From: Novipirellula artificiosorum
GTDB lineage: Bacteria > Planctomycetota > Planctomycetia > Pirellulales > Pirellulaceae
DNA length: 64,000 nt
NCBI RefSeq assembly: GCF_007860135.1
Contig: NZ_SJPV01000001.1
Location: 989,299 to 1,053,298 of the forward strand
Direction of reading: 5' to 3'
The notes beneath the pieces were generated by a model that saw only the letters and a list, made by a program, of their open reading frames with translations, was not told where the DNA came from and ran no database searches. Every line of letters starts with the position of its first letter. Position 1 is the stretch's first letter. Shown here one piece after another: positions 1 to 8,881 of the stretch. A program made the translations under genes and the position numbers.

Positions 1-503
1 ATGGTTTTTTCTGGATGCTTGATCGCAGAAACCCCAATAAAGTTGCCAAGGACCTTGTGGTTTTCGACTTTTTTAGCTCTGGCGGCGTCCCCCTTCAACT
101 GGAAGCCGTAGAAACCCCAAATGTCGCCAGCGCTACCGCTCTGCAGCTGCGCTTCGACACATCTCGTTAGAATGGACGGTGGTTCGCCCGTCATCCGCAT
201 CAACACGCCGCTGTTGCCACCTTCGGATCCCTCGGGCCAACGCCAATCGACCCTTAGCTTGAAGTTCGTGAATTTTTCTTTCGTGTGTAAGTAGCCCATG
301 GGGTTGCCCTGGCAAACCAAGATCCCATCCGCAACGCTCCAAATGTCTTCCGTTGTGGCGTCAGGCCCCACATCGTGGCCTACCCACCCGTCGAGGCTCT
401 TGCCATCAAAAAGACGGATTGCTTTGGCGTCGTCTGCCAAAGTGATGGAACCGAGAAAGCTGGTGAATGCCAGCAATGCGATGAGTCGAGCGGTTGCGTT
501 CAC
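1..503 (-). CDS. DUF1080 (3-keto-disaccharide hydrolase-like) secreted protein, 3' part outside the window
   Basis: The frame is open from a GTG at 503 down to base 1, so the C-terminus lies outside the window. The start is GTG because an in-frame stop lies at 528-530 and no ATG precedes the domain; AAGGA sits about 8 bases upstream. Residues 1-24 form a signal peptide (hydrophobic LIALLAFTSFLGSITLA). The mature part begins with DGKSLDGWVG and continues with LRVDWRWPEGSEGGNSGV and GDIWGFYGFQLKGD, the usual hallmarks of the DUF1080 concanavalin-like fold common in planctomycetes and active on or binding glycans. The exact substrate cannot be told from sequence. Family assignment is strong; enzymatic activity is inferred. 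Confidence 0.88.
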   Translation of the reverse strand, partial: MNATARLIALLAFTSFLGSITLADDAKAIRLFDGKSLDGWVGHDVGPDATTEDIWSVADGILVCQGNPMGYLHTKEKFTNFKLRVDWRWPEGSEGGNSGVLMRMTGEPPSILTRCVEAQLQSGSAGDIWGFYGFQLKGDAARAKKVENHKVLGNFIGVSAIKHPEKT

Positions 504-941
504 AGTCGAGGATCCTTGGAATGGGGGTTAGGAAGTTACAAAGATGGGGGAAACCCTGATTTTGTCAGCAATCAAGTCGTTCAAGTCTAGCAAGACCAGC
601 AGCATCTTTCATCGTGCGACATTCCGACGCACTTTTGCAGAGGGCTCTTCCACGGAATGGGTCGTGCAGTTTTTAAGTCTTTTGGTGGCGGTACGTTAGC
701 GCATAAAAAATGACCTTCGGTGATATTGGGATTTCGCACAGAATGTGCGTCGCTATCAATTCCAAGAGCCACACGGAGGTCGTCATGAGTATAAGCGGTT
801 CGGAGACAATAAAAAGAAAAGATAGATGAAAGGTGCCACCCACCGATCCTTCATGATGAAAGGTGCCACCCACCGATCGTTGACTTGCTTCTCGCCAATT
901 GGTAGACTTGCGGACACTCATACTGATAGGAGCTTCAGGCT
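504..941. other. Intergenic stretch without a gene
   Basis: This 438-base gap separates the DUF1080 gene from the transposase. I see no convincing coding frame; short frames overlap each other on both strands and match no family. The only structure is the two-copy direct repeat at 825-878. The DUF1080 promoter should lie in the left part. Confidence 0.6.
825..878. repeat. Two-copy direct repeat, 24 bp, period 30 bp
   Basis: The 24-base unit at 825-848 recurs without change at 855-878; it contains AAAGGTGCCACCCACCGATC. The 6-base spacer gives an exact 30-bp period. It ends about 63 bases before the RAYT-like transposase start, the position where such transposases often carry their cognate repeats. 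A degenerate match (ACCCCCCGATCCT) may occur near 2339-2351 on the other side of the gene. Confidence 0.75.
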
Positions 942-2105
942 ATGCCTCGTCCACAGCGTTGTGAACAATTTGAGTCGAGCGAAATCTGTATCGTCCATGT
1001 CGTCCAGAGGTGCGTGCGCCGCGCGTTTCTTGCTGGGGTGGATCATGCCACCGGTAATGACTATTCCTTCCGTAAAGAATGGATCCGAAGGAGAATGGAG
1101 GCTCTCGCCTCGGTGTTCGCCGTGGATGTTCTTTCTTATGCGGTGATGAGCAATCATATGCACCAAATCCTCCGTAATCGTCCAGACGTTTGCGCACAGT
1201 GGTCTGACCAGGATGTAGCTATCCGATGGCTGCGTGTCTTTCCCGGTCGACGACTGGAAGAACATCTGGCCGAACCGACTGAGAACGATGTCAAAACGCT
1301 TGTGGCAGACAAAGTTCTCTTGGCCGAAGTGCGAAAGCGATTGTCGGATATCTCTTGGTTCATGCGTGCGTTGGCCGAGCCGATCGCTCGGATGGCGAAC
1401 CATCAAGACGAATGCACCGGACGGTTTTGGGAAGGCCGCTTCAAGGCTCAACGAATCGTCGATGAGGCCGGTTTACTCGCTTGCAGCATGTACGTGGACC
1501 TCAATCCAGTCCGCGCGGCGATGGCCGAAAGCCCCGAAGAAGCCGAGCATACCAGTGCTTATGACCGGGCCAATGCGAGGCGTGGTGCAGTTTTGCCTTC
1601 GGCAGCGTTTGATTTGAAGCCGATTCCAACAAACGAGGCAGGACGCAAGATCCGCGAAACACCAGTCGATCAGCTTCGTGACGACCGCAAGGAGAAACGC
1701 AAGAACCCTACTGGGCGTCGTATCCGGCGCGATGATTGGCTCAGTCCCTTGACACTTGATTCGGACACCCTCTCGAGTGAACCGCAAGTTCACACCGATG
1801 GCGTTCGTAGCAGCGATAAGGGATTTCTCAACGTCGCCTGGAAGGAGTATTGGGAGCTTTTGCGCTGGACCGCGAAGCAGTCAACCAAGTGCGTGGAATC
1901 GGTGTTACCGCAGTCGCTTGCCAAGACACTGGCGGCTTTAGGAATCGATGCGTCGATGTGGCGAGACTTGATTTGGGAGTGGCAACGTTACTTTGGCAAG
2001 AGTGCGTGCGTTGGTCGCCCTGTGTCGATCAAGCAACATGCCGAACAAACCGGTCGCCACCATCACCGGGGTCAAGCCAGCGTGGCCTGCTGTTTCAGTT
2101 CGTAA
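942..2105 (+). CDS. REP-associated tyrosine transposase-like protein (Y1/IS200-type HUH domain)
   Basis: A 387-residue protein with an N-terminal Y1 transposase domain. The HUH motif is visible as SNHMH (residues 70-74, after VLSYAV), and the helix with the likely catalytic tyrosine appears as MYVDLNPVRAAM near residue 187; YxxLNPVRA is typical of RAYT proteins. The C-terminal half is basic (DDRKEKRKNPTGRRIRRDD) and of unknown fold. The start ATG follows an AGGAG. It stands alone, preceded by a 30-bp-period repeat and followed by two perfect hairpins. RAYTs are single-copy domesticated relatives of IS200 transposases that act on REP palindromes; whether this one is active is not known. Confidence 0.85.
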   Translation: MPRPQRCEQFESSEICIVHVVQRCVRRAFLAGVDHATGNDYSFRKEWIRRRMEALASVFAVDVLSYAVMSNHMHQILRNRPDVCAQWSDQDVAIRWLRVFPGRRLEEHLAEPTENDVKTLVADKVLLAEVRKRLSDISWFMRALAEPIARMANHQDECTGRFWEGRFKAQRIVDEAGLLACSMYVDLNPVRAAMAESPEEAEHTSAYDRANARRGAVLPSAAFDLKPIPTNEAGRKIRETPVDQLRDDRKEKRKNPTGRRIRRDDWLSPLTLDSDTLSSEPQVHTDGVRSSDKGFLNVAWKEYWELLRWTAKQSTKCVESVLPQSLAKTLAALGIDASMWRDLIWEWQRYFGKSACVGRPVSIKQHAEQTGRHHHRGQASVACCFSS

Positions 2106-2140
2106 GTATTCGCCCTTGCTGGATTGTTTTTGCTAGATCA

Positions 2141-2159
2141 CGCAGCAATGTCTGCTGCG
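2141..2159. repeat. Perfect hairpin, 7-bp stem
   Basis: CGCAGCA at 2141-2147 pairs with TGCTGCG at 2153-2159 across a 5-base loop. It lies 36 bases after the transposase stop. There is no following T run, so a role as a transposase-recognised end structure is as likely as termination. Confidence 0.5.
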
Positions 2160-2197
2160 CAAACCGCCCCTGTCGAAGCAAAATTCGCTAGCTCTTC

Positions 2198-2219
2198 CCG
2201 TTCTGCGGTCCCAGAACGG
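2198..2219. repeat. Perfect hairpin, 8-bp stem
   Basis: CCGTTCTG at 2198-2205 pairs with CAGAACGG at 2212-2219 across a 6-base loop. Together with the hairpin at 2141 it gives the 3' flank of the transposase gene a REP/BIME-like look. Confidence 0.5.
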
Positions 2220-2446
2220 TCGGTCGGGGCCTATTTGCCGCACTTTTTCCTAATCGTATGGAGATCGAGAATTAACTACGGAATCCAGATTGTTGGCTGG
2301 CACCAACTGTGTGCAACTGTGTTGCAAAAGCTGACATGCACCCCCCGATCCTGGGCTGGCCAAACTGGGGTTGGTTCCGAGCGGTTTGCTTTGTTACATC
2401 GTAAGGCTCAATCCGCATCGTTCGCAAGAATACTCCGAGATTATAT

Positions 2447-3160
2447 ATGACGCTTTGTCACCAACGCAAAACGATTGGACTGGGGCTTTCGATTCTGTTT
2501 GCCGCGGGATGCTGTTCGCTTGGTGGATGCCAAGACGGGCCGTTGTACGCGTTGAAGGCAGCCAATCCCTGGTTCGCGATGAAAGAATGGCGAGAAGACG
2601 AGGCGTTTGGCGTCACGGATCACCAGCGGCGTGAACAACTCACGCAATTGGCCAACTCCATCGACGAGCTGTCGGCCGAGCGTCAGCAATTCTGGGCTGG
2701 TCAGCTCCGCCAAATCATGGAAAACGACCAAAGCCCCGAGATGCGGCGACTGGCAATCTTGGCGAGCGGAAAGATGAGTTCCGCCACCGAGGCGGTACCG
2801 CTAATCGAAATGGGATTGGATGATGACAGCATGAAGGTGCGAATGGAAGCGTGCCGTGCACTCGGACGGATCGATGATGCTCAATCTTCGCAGATGCTAG
2901 CGGCGACCTATGGAAGCGAAACCAACCAAGATGTCCGTCATGCGGCCATTGAGTCGCTGTCGCAGCACAAGAATCCGACGTCGGTGAACTCGCTTCGTTT
3001 GGCACTTGATGATCGCAATCCTGCGACTCGCGATTTGACCATGCAGTCACTTCGCGATGTCACCGGAAAGGACCTTGGTGGCGACGCCGAGGCCTGGATT
3101 GCGGAACTCGAAAAAGGCAGCACGGATACGCTCGGCGTTACCGATTCCTTAATGCGCTAG
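2447..3160 (+). CDS. HEAT-repeat lipoprotein
   Basis: A 237-residue protein. The N-terminus has a hydrophobic stretch (GLGLSILFAAGCCSLGGC) ending in possible lipobox cysteines at 22 or 28, so it is probably anchored in a membrane. Residues 85-215 contain helical HEAT/PBS-type repeats (for example RRLAILASGKM, VRMEACRALGRI, VRHAAIESLSQH), a scaffold for protein-protein contact. The SHD1/propeller gene follows 40 bases downstream and may be cotranscribed. No enzymatic motif is visible; the partner is unknown. Confidence 0.75.
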   Translation: MTLCHQRKTIGLGLSILFAAGCCSLGGCQDGPLYALKAANPWFAMKEWREDEAFGVTDHQRREQLTQLANSIDELSAERQQFWAGQLRQIMENDQSPEMRRLAILASGKMSSATEAVPLIEMGLDDDSMKVRMEACRALGRIDDAQSSQMLAATYGSETNQDVRHAAIESLSQHKNPTSVNSLRLALDDRNPATRDLTMQSLRDVTGKDLGGDAEAWIAELEKGSTDTLGVTDSLMR

Positions 3161-3200
3161 TGCGATCTGCTGGTTCCAAACCCTCCGAACAAGATGCAAT

Positions 3201-4769
3201 ATGGACCATCCCACCTTGTTGGCTTCGCTGCTGATCCACTGTGTATTGCTCGCAACGTCCGCATCCACCACCGCATCAGAACCCTCCCGAATTTGGGTCG
3301 ATGATTCGGGTTTGCACTCGGTTGAAGCAAGCTTGCAGACCATTGAAGAGGAGATGGCCGTGCTGATTCGACCCGATGGCTCTACCGTGCGCATTCCGCT
3401 CTCACGGCTAAGTGTGGAAGACACGGACTATGTAACCGCGTGGCGAAATCGACCTGCAAGTCAGCCGAACGTCTTGCGTTTTGCGCCGCCGACATTGCCT
3501 GAATTGACGCCACTCCCCCTCTTGGTTCTTCCTCGCGCTGCCACGACGTTGCAAGACGGGTTCCCCCTGTCACCGATAGCGTCGATTCGCCAGAACAAGC
3601 AAGTCGGCAAGACGGAACTTCCTGGTCCGTTGCAAGCCGATCCCGTTCCGATCAAGCAACACGTTCCGACAGGATCGAAGCCGATTGGGCCCATTCATTC
3701 CTACGACGTCTGCTCGGCGCCGCTGGTCATCGCATCCGGTGAGGGCACATTCGTCGCCTTTTCCATTTGTGCTGGCTTGAGTTCGACTCGAGGCGCCAAT
3801 GCAAATCGGATCGTTCGATTCGATCCTGAAACAAAACAAGTGTCCATCGTATGGAGCTCCGACGTCCCGATCACCTTGCTGGATCATCACCTTCCCAGTG
3901 GTCGTACGTTGGTGCTCGAGGGGCATCAGGTGTTTGGGCAGGGTGGACAATTCGCCGTGGCAGGCGACTGGGACGCGGCTTCGATAACGCTACATGAACA
4001 TCGGTCGCTCCCTGCGTCGACGAATGCAGCGTCAAATCGGTTGACAAACGCACCGACCGTTCGTTGGGCACGTTGGGTCGATGAGGAACATATTGTCGCC
4101 TCCGTTGATTCGAGCATGGCCGTTTGGAACTTGGTCTCGGGAGAACTCAAGCACTGGATTTGCAATGTCCACGCAGAGTCGCTGCCCGCGATCTCCGCAG
4201 GACGCCGCTACGTGGCGGTCCCTGATCCAGGTGGTGTCGCGATCTATCGAACCTCCGATGGCAAGGCATTGGGTCGAATCCCTGTTGAACCGGGGCGGAT
4301 CGCGAGTGTCGGTTTTTCGCCTCGTGGCGACTCGTTGGCGATCGTCACTCCATCACAACTTCGGGTTTGGGAGCTGTCGACCGCGTCGCTGCGCGGTGAA
4401 GCGAAATCGAGAAGAAGTCTAGGGAAAGGATCACCTGTTTGGGTCGACAACGATTTAGTCCTATCGTCCAACGGAGTCCTGTTAAGTATTTTCCGTGGCG
4501 TGCCCGTATGGCGTTATGAACTGATGGGGGCTGCTGCCGCTTCCGTGGGGCAGAACGTCGGTATCATTCATCGGGCAAACGATGGCGGCTTCGTCGTGGC
4601 GACCCTTCCCCACTCGACGGCCAGCAAGGCGATCGATTGGGTTGACCAACGATTGGCTCTTCAAGGAACGGACGATTGGCAGCTTCCGGGACGAAGTAGC
4701 TGGAGCGAATCGGGATGGGACGACCATGATCTTCGCTTCACATCCGTTCGGTCCAGCGACCGTCGCTAG
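3201..4769 (+). CDS. Secreted SHD1-domain protein with a WD40-like beta-propeller
   Basis: A 522-residue protein with a signal peptide (about residues 1-26). Residues 29-82 form an SHD1 (Sla1 homology) domain: SRIWVDDSGLHSVEASL, then a DGSTVRIPLSRLSVED core; planctomycetes use this module widely in exported proteins. The rest (about 150-500) looks like a propeller, with WD-type strands such as RWARWVDEEHIVASVDSSMAVW and GFSPRGDSLAIVTPSQLRVW. A binding rather than enzymatic role is likely. It follows the HEAT lipoprotein by 40 bases. Function beyond that is not known. Confidence 0.75.
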   Translation: MDHPTLLASLLIHCVLLATSASTTASEPSRIWVDDSGLHSVEASLQTIEEEMAVLIRPDGSTVRIPLSRLSVEDTDYVTAWRNRPASQPNVLRFAPPTLPELTPLPLLVLPRAATTLQDGFPLSPIASIRQNKQVGKTELPGPLQADPVPIKQHVPTGSKPIGPIHSYDVCSAPLVIASGEGTFVAFSICAGLSSTRGANANRIVRFDPETKQVSIVWSSDVPITLLDHHLPSGRTLVLEGHQVFGQGGQFAVAGDWDAASITLHEHRSLPASTNAASNRLTNAPTVRWARWVDEEHIVASVDSSMAVWNLVSGELKHWICNVHAESLPAISAGRRYVAVPDPGGVAIYRTSDGKALGRIPVEPGRIASVGFSPRGDSLAIVTPSQLRVWELSTASLRGEAKSRRSLGKGSPVWVDNDLVLSSNGVLLSIFRGVPVWRYELMGAAAASVGQNVGIIHRANDGGFVVATLPHSTASKAIDWVDQRLALQGTDDWQLPGRSSWSESGWDDHDLRFTSVRSSDRR

Positions 4770-4910
4770 TCCTGCGTTCTTTGGGGCGACGACGACGCAT
4801 CCCAAGCTATTTATTGCGCTCGGCGAAGCTGCCCGATACAAAACCGCTTCTACCTGTTATGATTTTGGGCAAGGTGTACTTGAAAGCCTACCTGAATGAA
4901 GTAGCACAGT

Positions 4911-5786
4911 ATGAAGAAGAAAAGCCAAGGCAAACGGGGGCCGATGAAGAAAGAGGCCCCCATTACGTTGCACTTGCTGTCCGCTGCGAGCGGAAGCCTC
5001 GCAAATCAAGTGATCGAGTCCGCGATCGCTCAGTTTCCCGATTTAGAGGTCAAGGTCGTCACTCACACCTTTGTCGATTCGATTCAGCAGATCGAGGCGA
5101 TTCTCAAAAAGGCCAAGGGCGAAAATTTGTGGGTCTTCCATGCTTTGCTCGATCCTGAGATGACGGCTATTGTCGAAGCACTTTGTGAGCAGCGTAAGAT
5201 TCCCCAATACAGTTTGACCAATCATGTGATTCGGTTTGTTGCACAGCATTCGAAAATGGATCCGGTCTACGAACCTGCGGATCGAATTGACGAGGAGTAC
5301 TTTCGCCGGCTCGACACGCTTGAGTTCACCTTGCAACATGACGACTCGCGGCGACTCGAAACGGTGGGTGAAGCCGATATTATATTGATTGGCTTAAGCC
5401 GAGTTAGCAAAACGCCAACCTCGATCGCACTAGGCGAACTGGGGTTCAAGGTCGCGAACGTATCGATCACGATTGAAGGCGGCATTCCCAAGGAAGTTAA
5501 AAAGAGTTACCGCACCAAAACCGTGGCATTGACGATTCAACCCAAACGACTTCATGAAATTCGTTCGCGACGGATGGCGATCAATCGATTTGACACGGCG
5601 ATCGACAAGTCAAGTCCAGAGGAGTTTAAGTACACCGATCTGAAGAGCATTATCCGCGAAGTGATGTTGGCCGAGAAGCTCTATCGCGAACGCAATTTTA
5701 AGATTGTCGATATCACGGACCAGCCTGTCGAATCCACGGTGGTCCGCATTCTCGAATCGCTCAAACTCGCTCGGCCAGGCTCATGA
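4911..5786 (+). CDS. ppsR: Pyruvate, phosphate dikinase / PEP synthase regulatory protein (DUF299)
   Basis: A 291-residue member of the bifunctional kinase/phosphorylase family that controls pyruvate,phosphate dikinase or PEP synthase by reversible threonine phosphorylation. Visible hallmarks are the N-terminal LLSAASGSLAN region (normally VSDSTGETA), EFTLQHDD near 138-145, and the P-loop-like IGLSRVSKTPTS at 160-171, which matches the family motif GVSRTSKTPTS. Length agrees with the family (about 270-290). An internal start at 4944 would remove 11 lysine-rich residues. Its stop overlaps the sulfatase start by 4 bases. The target enzyme gene is not in the window, so PPDK versus PEP synthase specificity is open. 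Confidence 0.9.
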   Translation: MKKKSQGKRGPMKKEAPITLHLLSAASGSLANQVIESAIAQFPDLEVKVVTHTFVDSIQQIEAILKKAKGENLWVFHALLDPEMTAIVEALCEQRKIPQYSLTNHVIRFVAQHSKMDPVYEPADRIDEEYFRRLDTLEFTLQHDDSRRLETVGEADIILIGLSRVSKTPTSIALGELGFKVANVSITIEGGIPKEVKKSYRTKTVALTIQPKRLHEIRSRRMAINRFDTAIDKSSPEEFKYTDLKSIIREVMLAEKLYRERNFKIVDITDQPVESTVVRILESLKLARPGS

Positions 5787-7696
5787 AACGCTTGAAAATG
5801 TGTCGTGTTGCTGCTTGCTTGGGCCTCGCAGTGACTTCAATGATGTTGCTGACATCCTCGGCATCCGCCTCTGCACCGCGTCCGAACATTCTGCTGTTGT
5901 TGGCTGATGATCTTGGTTTTAGTGACCTTGGTTGTTTTGGTGGTGAGGTTGAAACGCCATCGATCGACCGACTGGCTGCCGAAGGACTGCGCTTCAGTCA
6001 TTTTCGTGCAACGCCGATGTGTGTCACTTCGCGTATCGCCTTGCTTGCCGGAATGCCGATGCATCGAGCAGGCGCGCATCAATATTCGCATGCTCTACCG
6101 CTTCCAATCTTGATGAAACACGCTGGCTATCGGACGATGATGACCGGTAAATGGCACGCTGGCTCGCCCGATCCGCGATCGCGTCACCTGTTCGATCGTT
6201 CGTTTGGCTTTCTCAGCGGCATGACCGACTCGTTTGTTGGAGCCGACGACTGGTTCCTCGATGATAAGCCCTTTTGCGACTTTGACGCCGATTTCTATTC
6301 CACTCATGCGTTCGCGGACAAGAGTATCGAATTCATGAAGGAAGCGCAGGGGATCGGGCAACCCTTTTTCATGTACGTCGCCTTCAACGCCCCACACCAT
6401 CCCTGCCAAGCCCCCGAGGCAACGGTCCGCAAATACACGCGTCGCTATCTCGACGGATATCAAGCGATTCGTGAACAACGCCACCAGCGTCAAATCGAAT
6501 CGGGATTGGTTGATCCCGATTGGCCGGTCGCGTCGTTGGGAAATGAGGTTCGCGATTGGTCTCAACTGACGACGCATCGTCGAGAGGTCGAAGCAGGCCG
6601 AATGGCTGCCTACGCGGCGGCGGTCGATGAAGTCGACGCGTCGGTTGGAAAGATCTTAGACTTTCTGCGGGATTCGGAACTCGACCAGAATACGCTTGTT
6701 CTTTTTCTGTCGGATAACGGTGGCGATTACAGCAATGGAGCCATCGATCGGGATGAGGATCAAGTGCCATGGAAAGCGGGGCACAACCCCAGTTCCAGCA
6801 ACGGTTGGGCCGCAGCCAAGGCGACACCGTTTCGGTTTTACAAACATGCTTGTCACGAAGGCGGCATTGCCGTACCGATGGTCGTTCGCTGGCCCGACGG
6901 AATCAAGCGACCGGCTGGGGAAACGGTGGATCAAGCCGCCAGCATTACCGATCTGTACCCCACCTTCCTTGACCTCGCGGGCATCGATTATCCCTCTGAT
7001 TTTGCCGGCCATTCCAATCGATTATTGACTGGATCAACGCTTGCGCCGCTGTTCCACCCCGATGGCTGGCGCTCTCCACTTCCCTTGTTTGAACACTACA
7101 GTTTCTCACGGTGTTGGATCGAAGAGGAGTGGAAAGTCGTCAGCCTGTACGGCGGCCCTTGGCGCTTGTATGACCTGTCTCAGGATCGTGGTGAAACCCG
7201 TGATTTGTCGGACGAGCATCCAGAGCGTTTGACCGCGATGGTGAACGCGTGGAGCCAGTTCGCATTCGAATCGGATGTTCCCGATGCAGGGGCTATCGCA
7301 TCGAATCGCCAACCGGGCTGGGGCTGGCATCGACTCAAAATGAGTTGTCCGAGCCTTGTCTCTGTGACACCGGATAATGGCTCCGTGACCGAATCAACCA
7401 CCGTCACAATGCGGATGGTCTTTGATCTCCCGATTGATTTCCTAAATACCGAGTCCAAAACGATCGAGGTCTTTTCGGTCTCCGATGAATCGACGCCTGT
7501 GTGGCAGGCCGATCCCGACGAGAACCATCCCTCGCAAGGATCTCGGGTGCTGGACCTCGGGCCCCTCCCGAAACTCGAGGCCAATCAGCAGTACTACGTT
7601 CGCTGCTCCGCCGGGTGGATCAAGGTAGGAGGGCGGCCGATGGGGACCCTCAATGACGGAGCCTATTGGTGGCGATTTCGAACGCCGCCGAAGTAA
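5783..7696 (+). CDS. Secreted sulfatase with a C-terminal Ig-like domain
   Basis: A 637-residue protein with a signal peptide (1-31). The type I sulfatase core starts at PNILLLLADDLGFSDLG (D42, D43 bind the metal). The site of the formylglycine cysteine is PMCVTSRIALLAG (C80), so the usual CxPxR is CVTSR with Thr for Pro. GKWHAG near 130 and FLSDNGGDYSNG near 310 supply further active-site residues. Residues 525-637 form an extra domain resembling bacterial Ig-like (SbsA-type) modules. It probably releases sulfate from algal polysaccharides in the periplasm or outside. The ATGA overlap with the PPDK regulator suggests cotranscription, although no functional link is evident. Confidence 0.88.
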   Translation: MKRLKMCRVAACLGLAVTSMMLLTSSASASAPRPNILLLLADDLGFSDLGCFGGEVETPSIDRLAAEGLRFSHFRATPMCVTSRIALLAGMPMHRAGAHQYSHALPLPILMKHAGYRTMMTGKWHAGSPDPRSRHLFDRSFGFLSGMTDSFVGADDWFLDDKPFCDFDADFYSTHAFADKSIEFMKEAQGIGQPFFMYVAFNAPHHPCQAPEATVRKYTRRYLDGYQAIREQRHQRQIESGLVDPDWPVASLGNEVRDWSQLTTHRREVEAGRMAAYAAAVDEVDASVGKILDFLRDSELDQNTLVLFLSDNGGDYSNGAIDRDEDQVPWKAGHNPSSSNGWAAAKATPFRFYKHACHEGGIAVPMVVRWPDGIKRPAGETVDQAASITDLYPTFLDLAGIDYPSDFAGHSNRLLTGSTLAPLFHPDGWRSPLPLFEHYSFSRCWIEEEWKVVSLYGGPWRLYDLSQDRGETRDLSDEHPERLTAMVNAWSQFAFESDVPDAGAIASNRQPGWGWHRLKMSCPSLVSVTPDNGSVTESTTVTMRMVFDLPIDFLNTESKTIEVFSVSDESTPVWQADPDENHPSQGSRVLDLGPLPKLEANQQYYVRCSAGWIKVGGRPMGTLNDGAYWWRFRTPPK

Positions 7697-7718
7697 GGTC
7701 GTTTTGAGCCCCCCTTCC

Positions 7719-8867
7719 ATGAACCGCCCTAACCAAAAAACCAAAACGATGAAAAAGACGCTTTTTGTACTCATTGGTGGATTCCTTGGTGCCGGCAAGA
7801 CGACGCTGATTGCCCAATTGGCAAAACGGTATGCGGCCGCCGGAAAACGCGTGGGGATCATTACCAACGATCAAGCGGCAGACCTGGTCGACACAAACAA
7901 CCTGAGGTCGCAAGGATTTGACGTGGGAGAAGTGGCCGGAGCGTGCTTTTGTTGCAGTTTCGATAGTTTGGTGGAAACCGCGAAGCACCTCAGCGAACAA
8001 CAGATCCCAGATGTCTTGATCGCCGAGCCCGTTGGAAGTTGTACGGATTTGGTTGCGACGGTGTTGCTGCCGCTGCAGCAGCTCCTTGGCGATCGATTTG
8101 AGTTGGCACCCTTTGGCGTGCTGCTCAAACCTTCGCATGGCGAGCGGATCTTGGCTGCCGAGGATTCGAAATTGCGAAGCGGGTTCTCGCCACAAGCCGA
8201 ATACATTTTCCGCAAGCAACTCGAAGAAGCCGACTACTTGATGATTGGCCGCCAAGACCAATTGAACGAGTCGCAAACGGAGTCACTTCGCAAGGCACTG
8301 GCGAGTGTTGCGCCGAACGTACCGGTGATCTGCATCAGCCCCAAAACGGGAGCCGGCGTTGACGAAGTGATGGGCTATGTCGAATCACCGCTTGCAGCCG
8401 GTACAAGGCGACTGGACATCGACTACGACACCTATGCCGACGGCGAGGCGGACTTAGGATGGGTGAATCTCACTGCGACCTTGACGACGAAATCCCCGGT
8501 CGACTTGGACAGGCTTGCAACCTCATTGGTTGCATCGATAGCGAGCCGTCTTGTCGACGACACCACGGCACAGATTGCTCACTTGAAGGTTTCGGTCCTC
8601 GGCGACGGTGCCCAAGCGGTTGCAAACAAGGTCAGTAACCTCGCACCGGTGGAGAGCGGCTTGGAAGCAAATCGATCCGCCGTTGGTGTGGTTCAAATCA
8701 TTGTCAACGCGCGAGTTGCGATGGATCCGGGAATCCTTGAAGTTGCCTGCCGCGATTGCGTGACGACCATCGCATCGGATGAGCAGGCGTCGCTCGATTC
8801 CATGATCGCCCATTCGCTTCGCCCTGGTCGCCCAACTCCAACACATCGAGTCACCTCGCCTCGTTAG
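7719..8867 (+). CDS. CobW/COG0523-family GTP-binding metallochaperone-like protein
   Basis: A 382-residue P-loop protein of the G3E family. GGFLGAGKTT (residues 20-29 from this start) is the Walker A motif, CFCC (76-79) the metal-binding CxCC motif, and IAEPVGS follows as a Walker B-like region. COG0523 proteins deliver metal (Zn, Co, Ni, Fe) to client enzymes using GTP. The ATG at 7719 is preferred; 7749 (MKKTLF) is equally compatible with the domain, and a longer start at 7653 would overlap the sulfatase. It lies between the sulfatase and a di-haem peroxidase on the same strand. The metal and the client are unknown. Confidence 0.88.
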   Translation: MNRPNQKTKTMKKTLFVLIGGFLGAGKTTLIAQLAKRYAAAGKRVGIITNDQAADLVDTNNLRSQGFDVGEVAGACFCCSFDSLVETAKHLSEQQIPDVLIAEPVGSCTDLVATVLLPLQQLLGDRFELAPFGVLLKPSHGERILAAEDSKLRSGFSPQAEYIFRKQLEEADYLMIGRQDQLNESQTESLRKALASVAPNVPVICISPKTGAGVDEVMGYVESPLAAGTRRLDIDYDTYADGEADLGWVNLTATLTTKSPVDLDRLATSLVASIASRLVDDTTAQIAHLKVSVLGDGAQAVANKVSNLAPVESGLEANRSAVGVVQIIVNARVAMDPGILEVACRDCVTTIASDEQASLDSMIAHSLRPGRPTPTHRVTSPR

Positions 8868-8881
8868 GGCTTCGACAAATC

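Larger units (their letters stand above)
2106..2446. other. Intergenic stretch with two hairpins
   Basis: The 341 bases after the transposase contain two short perfect inverted repeats (separate entries) and otherwise no coding frame that resembles a protein. The promoter of the HEAT-repeat lipoprotein gene should be in the right half. Confidence 0.55.
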
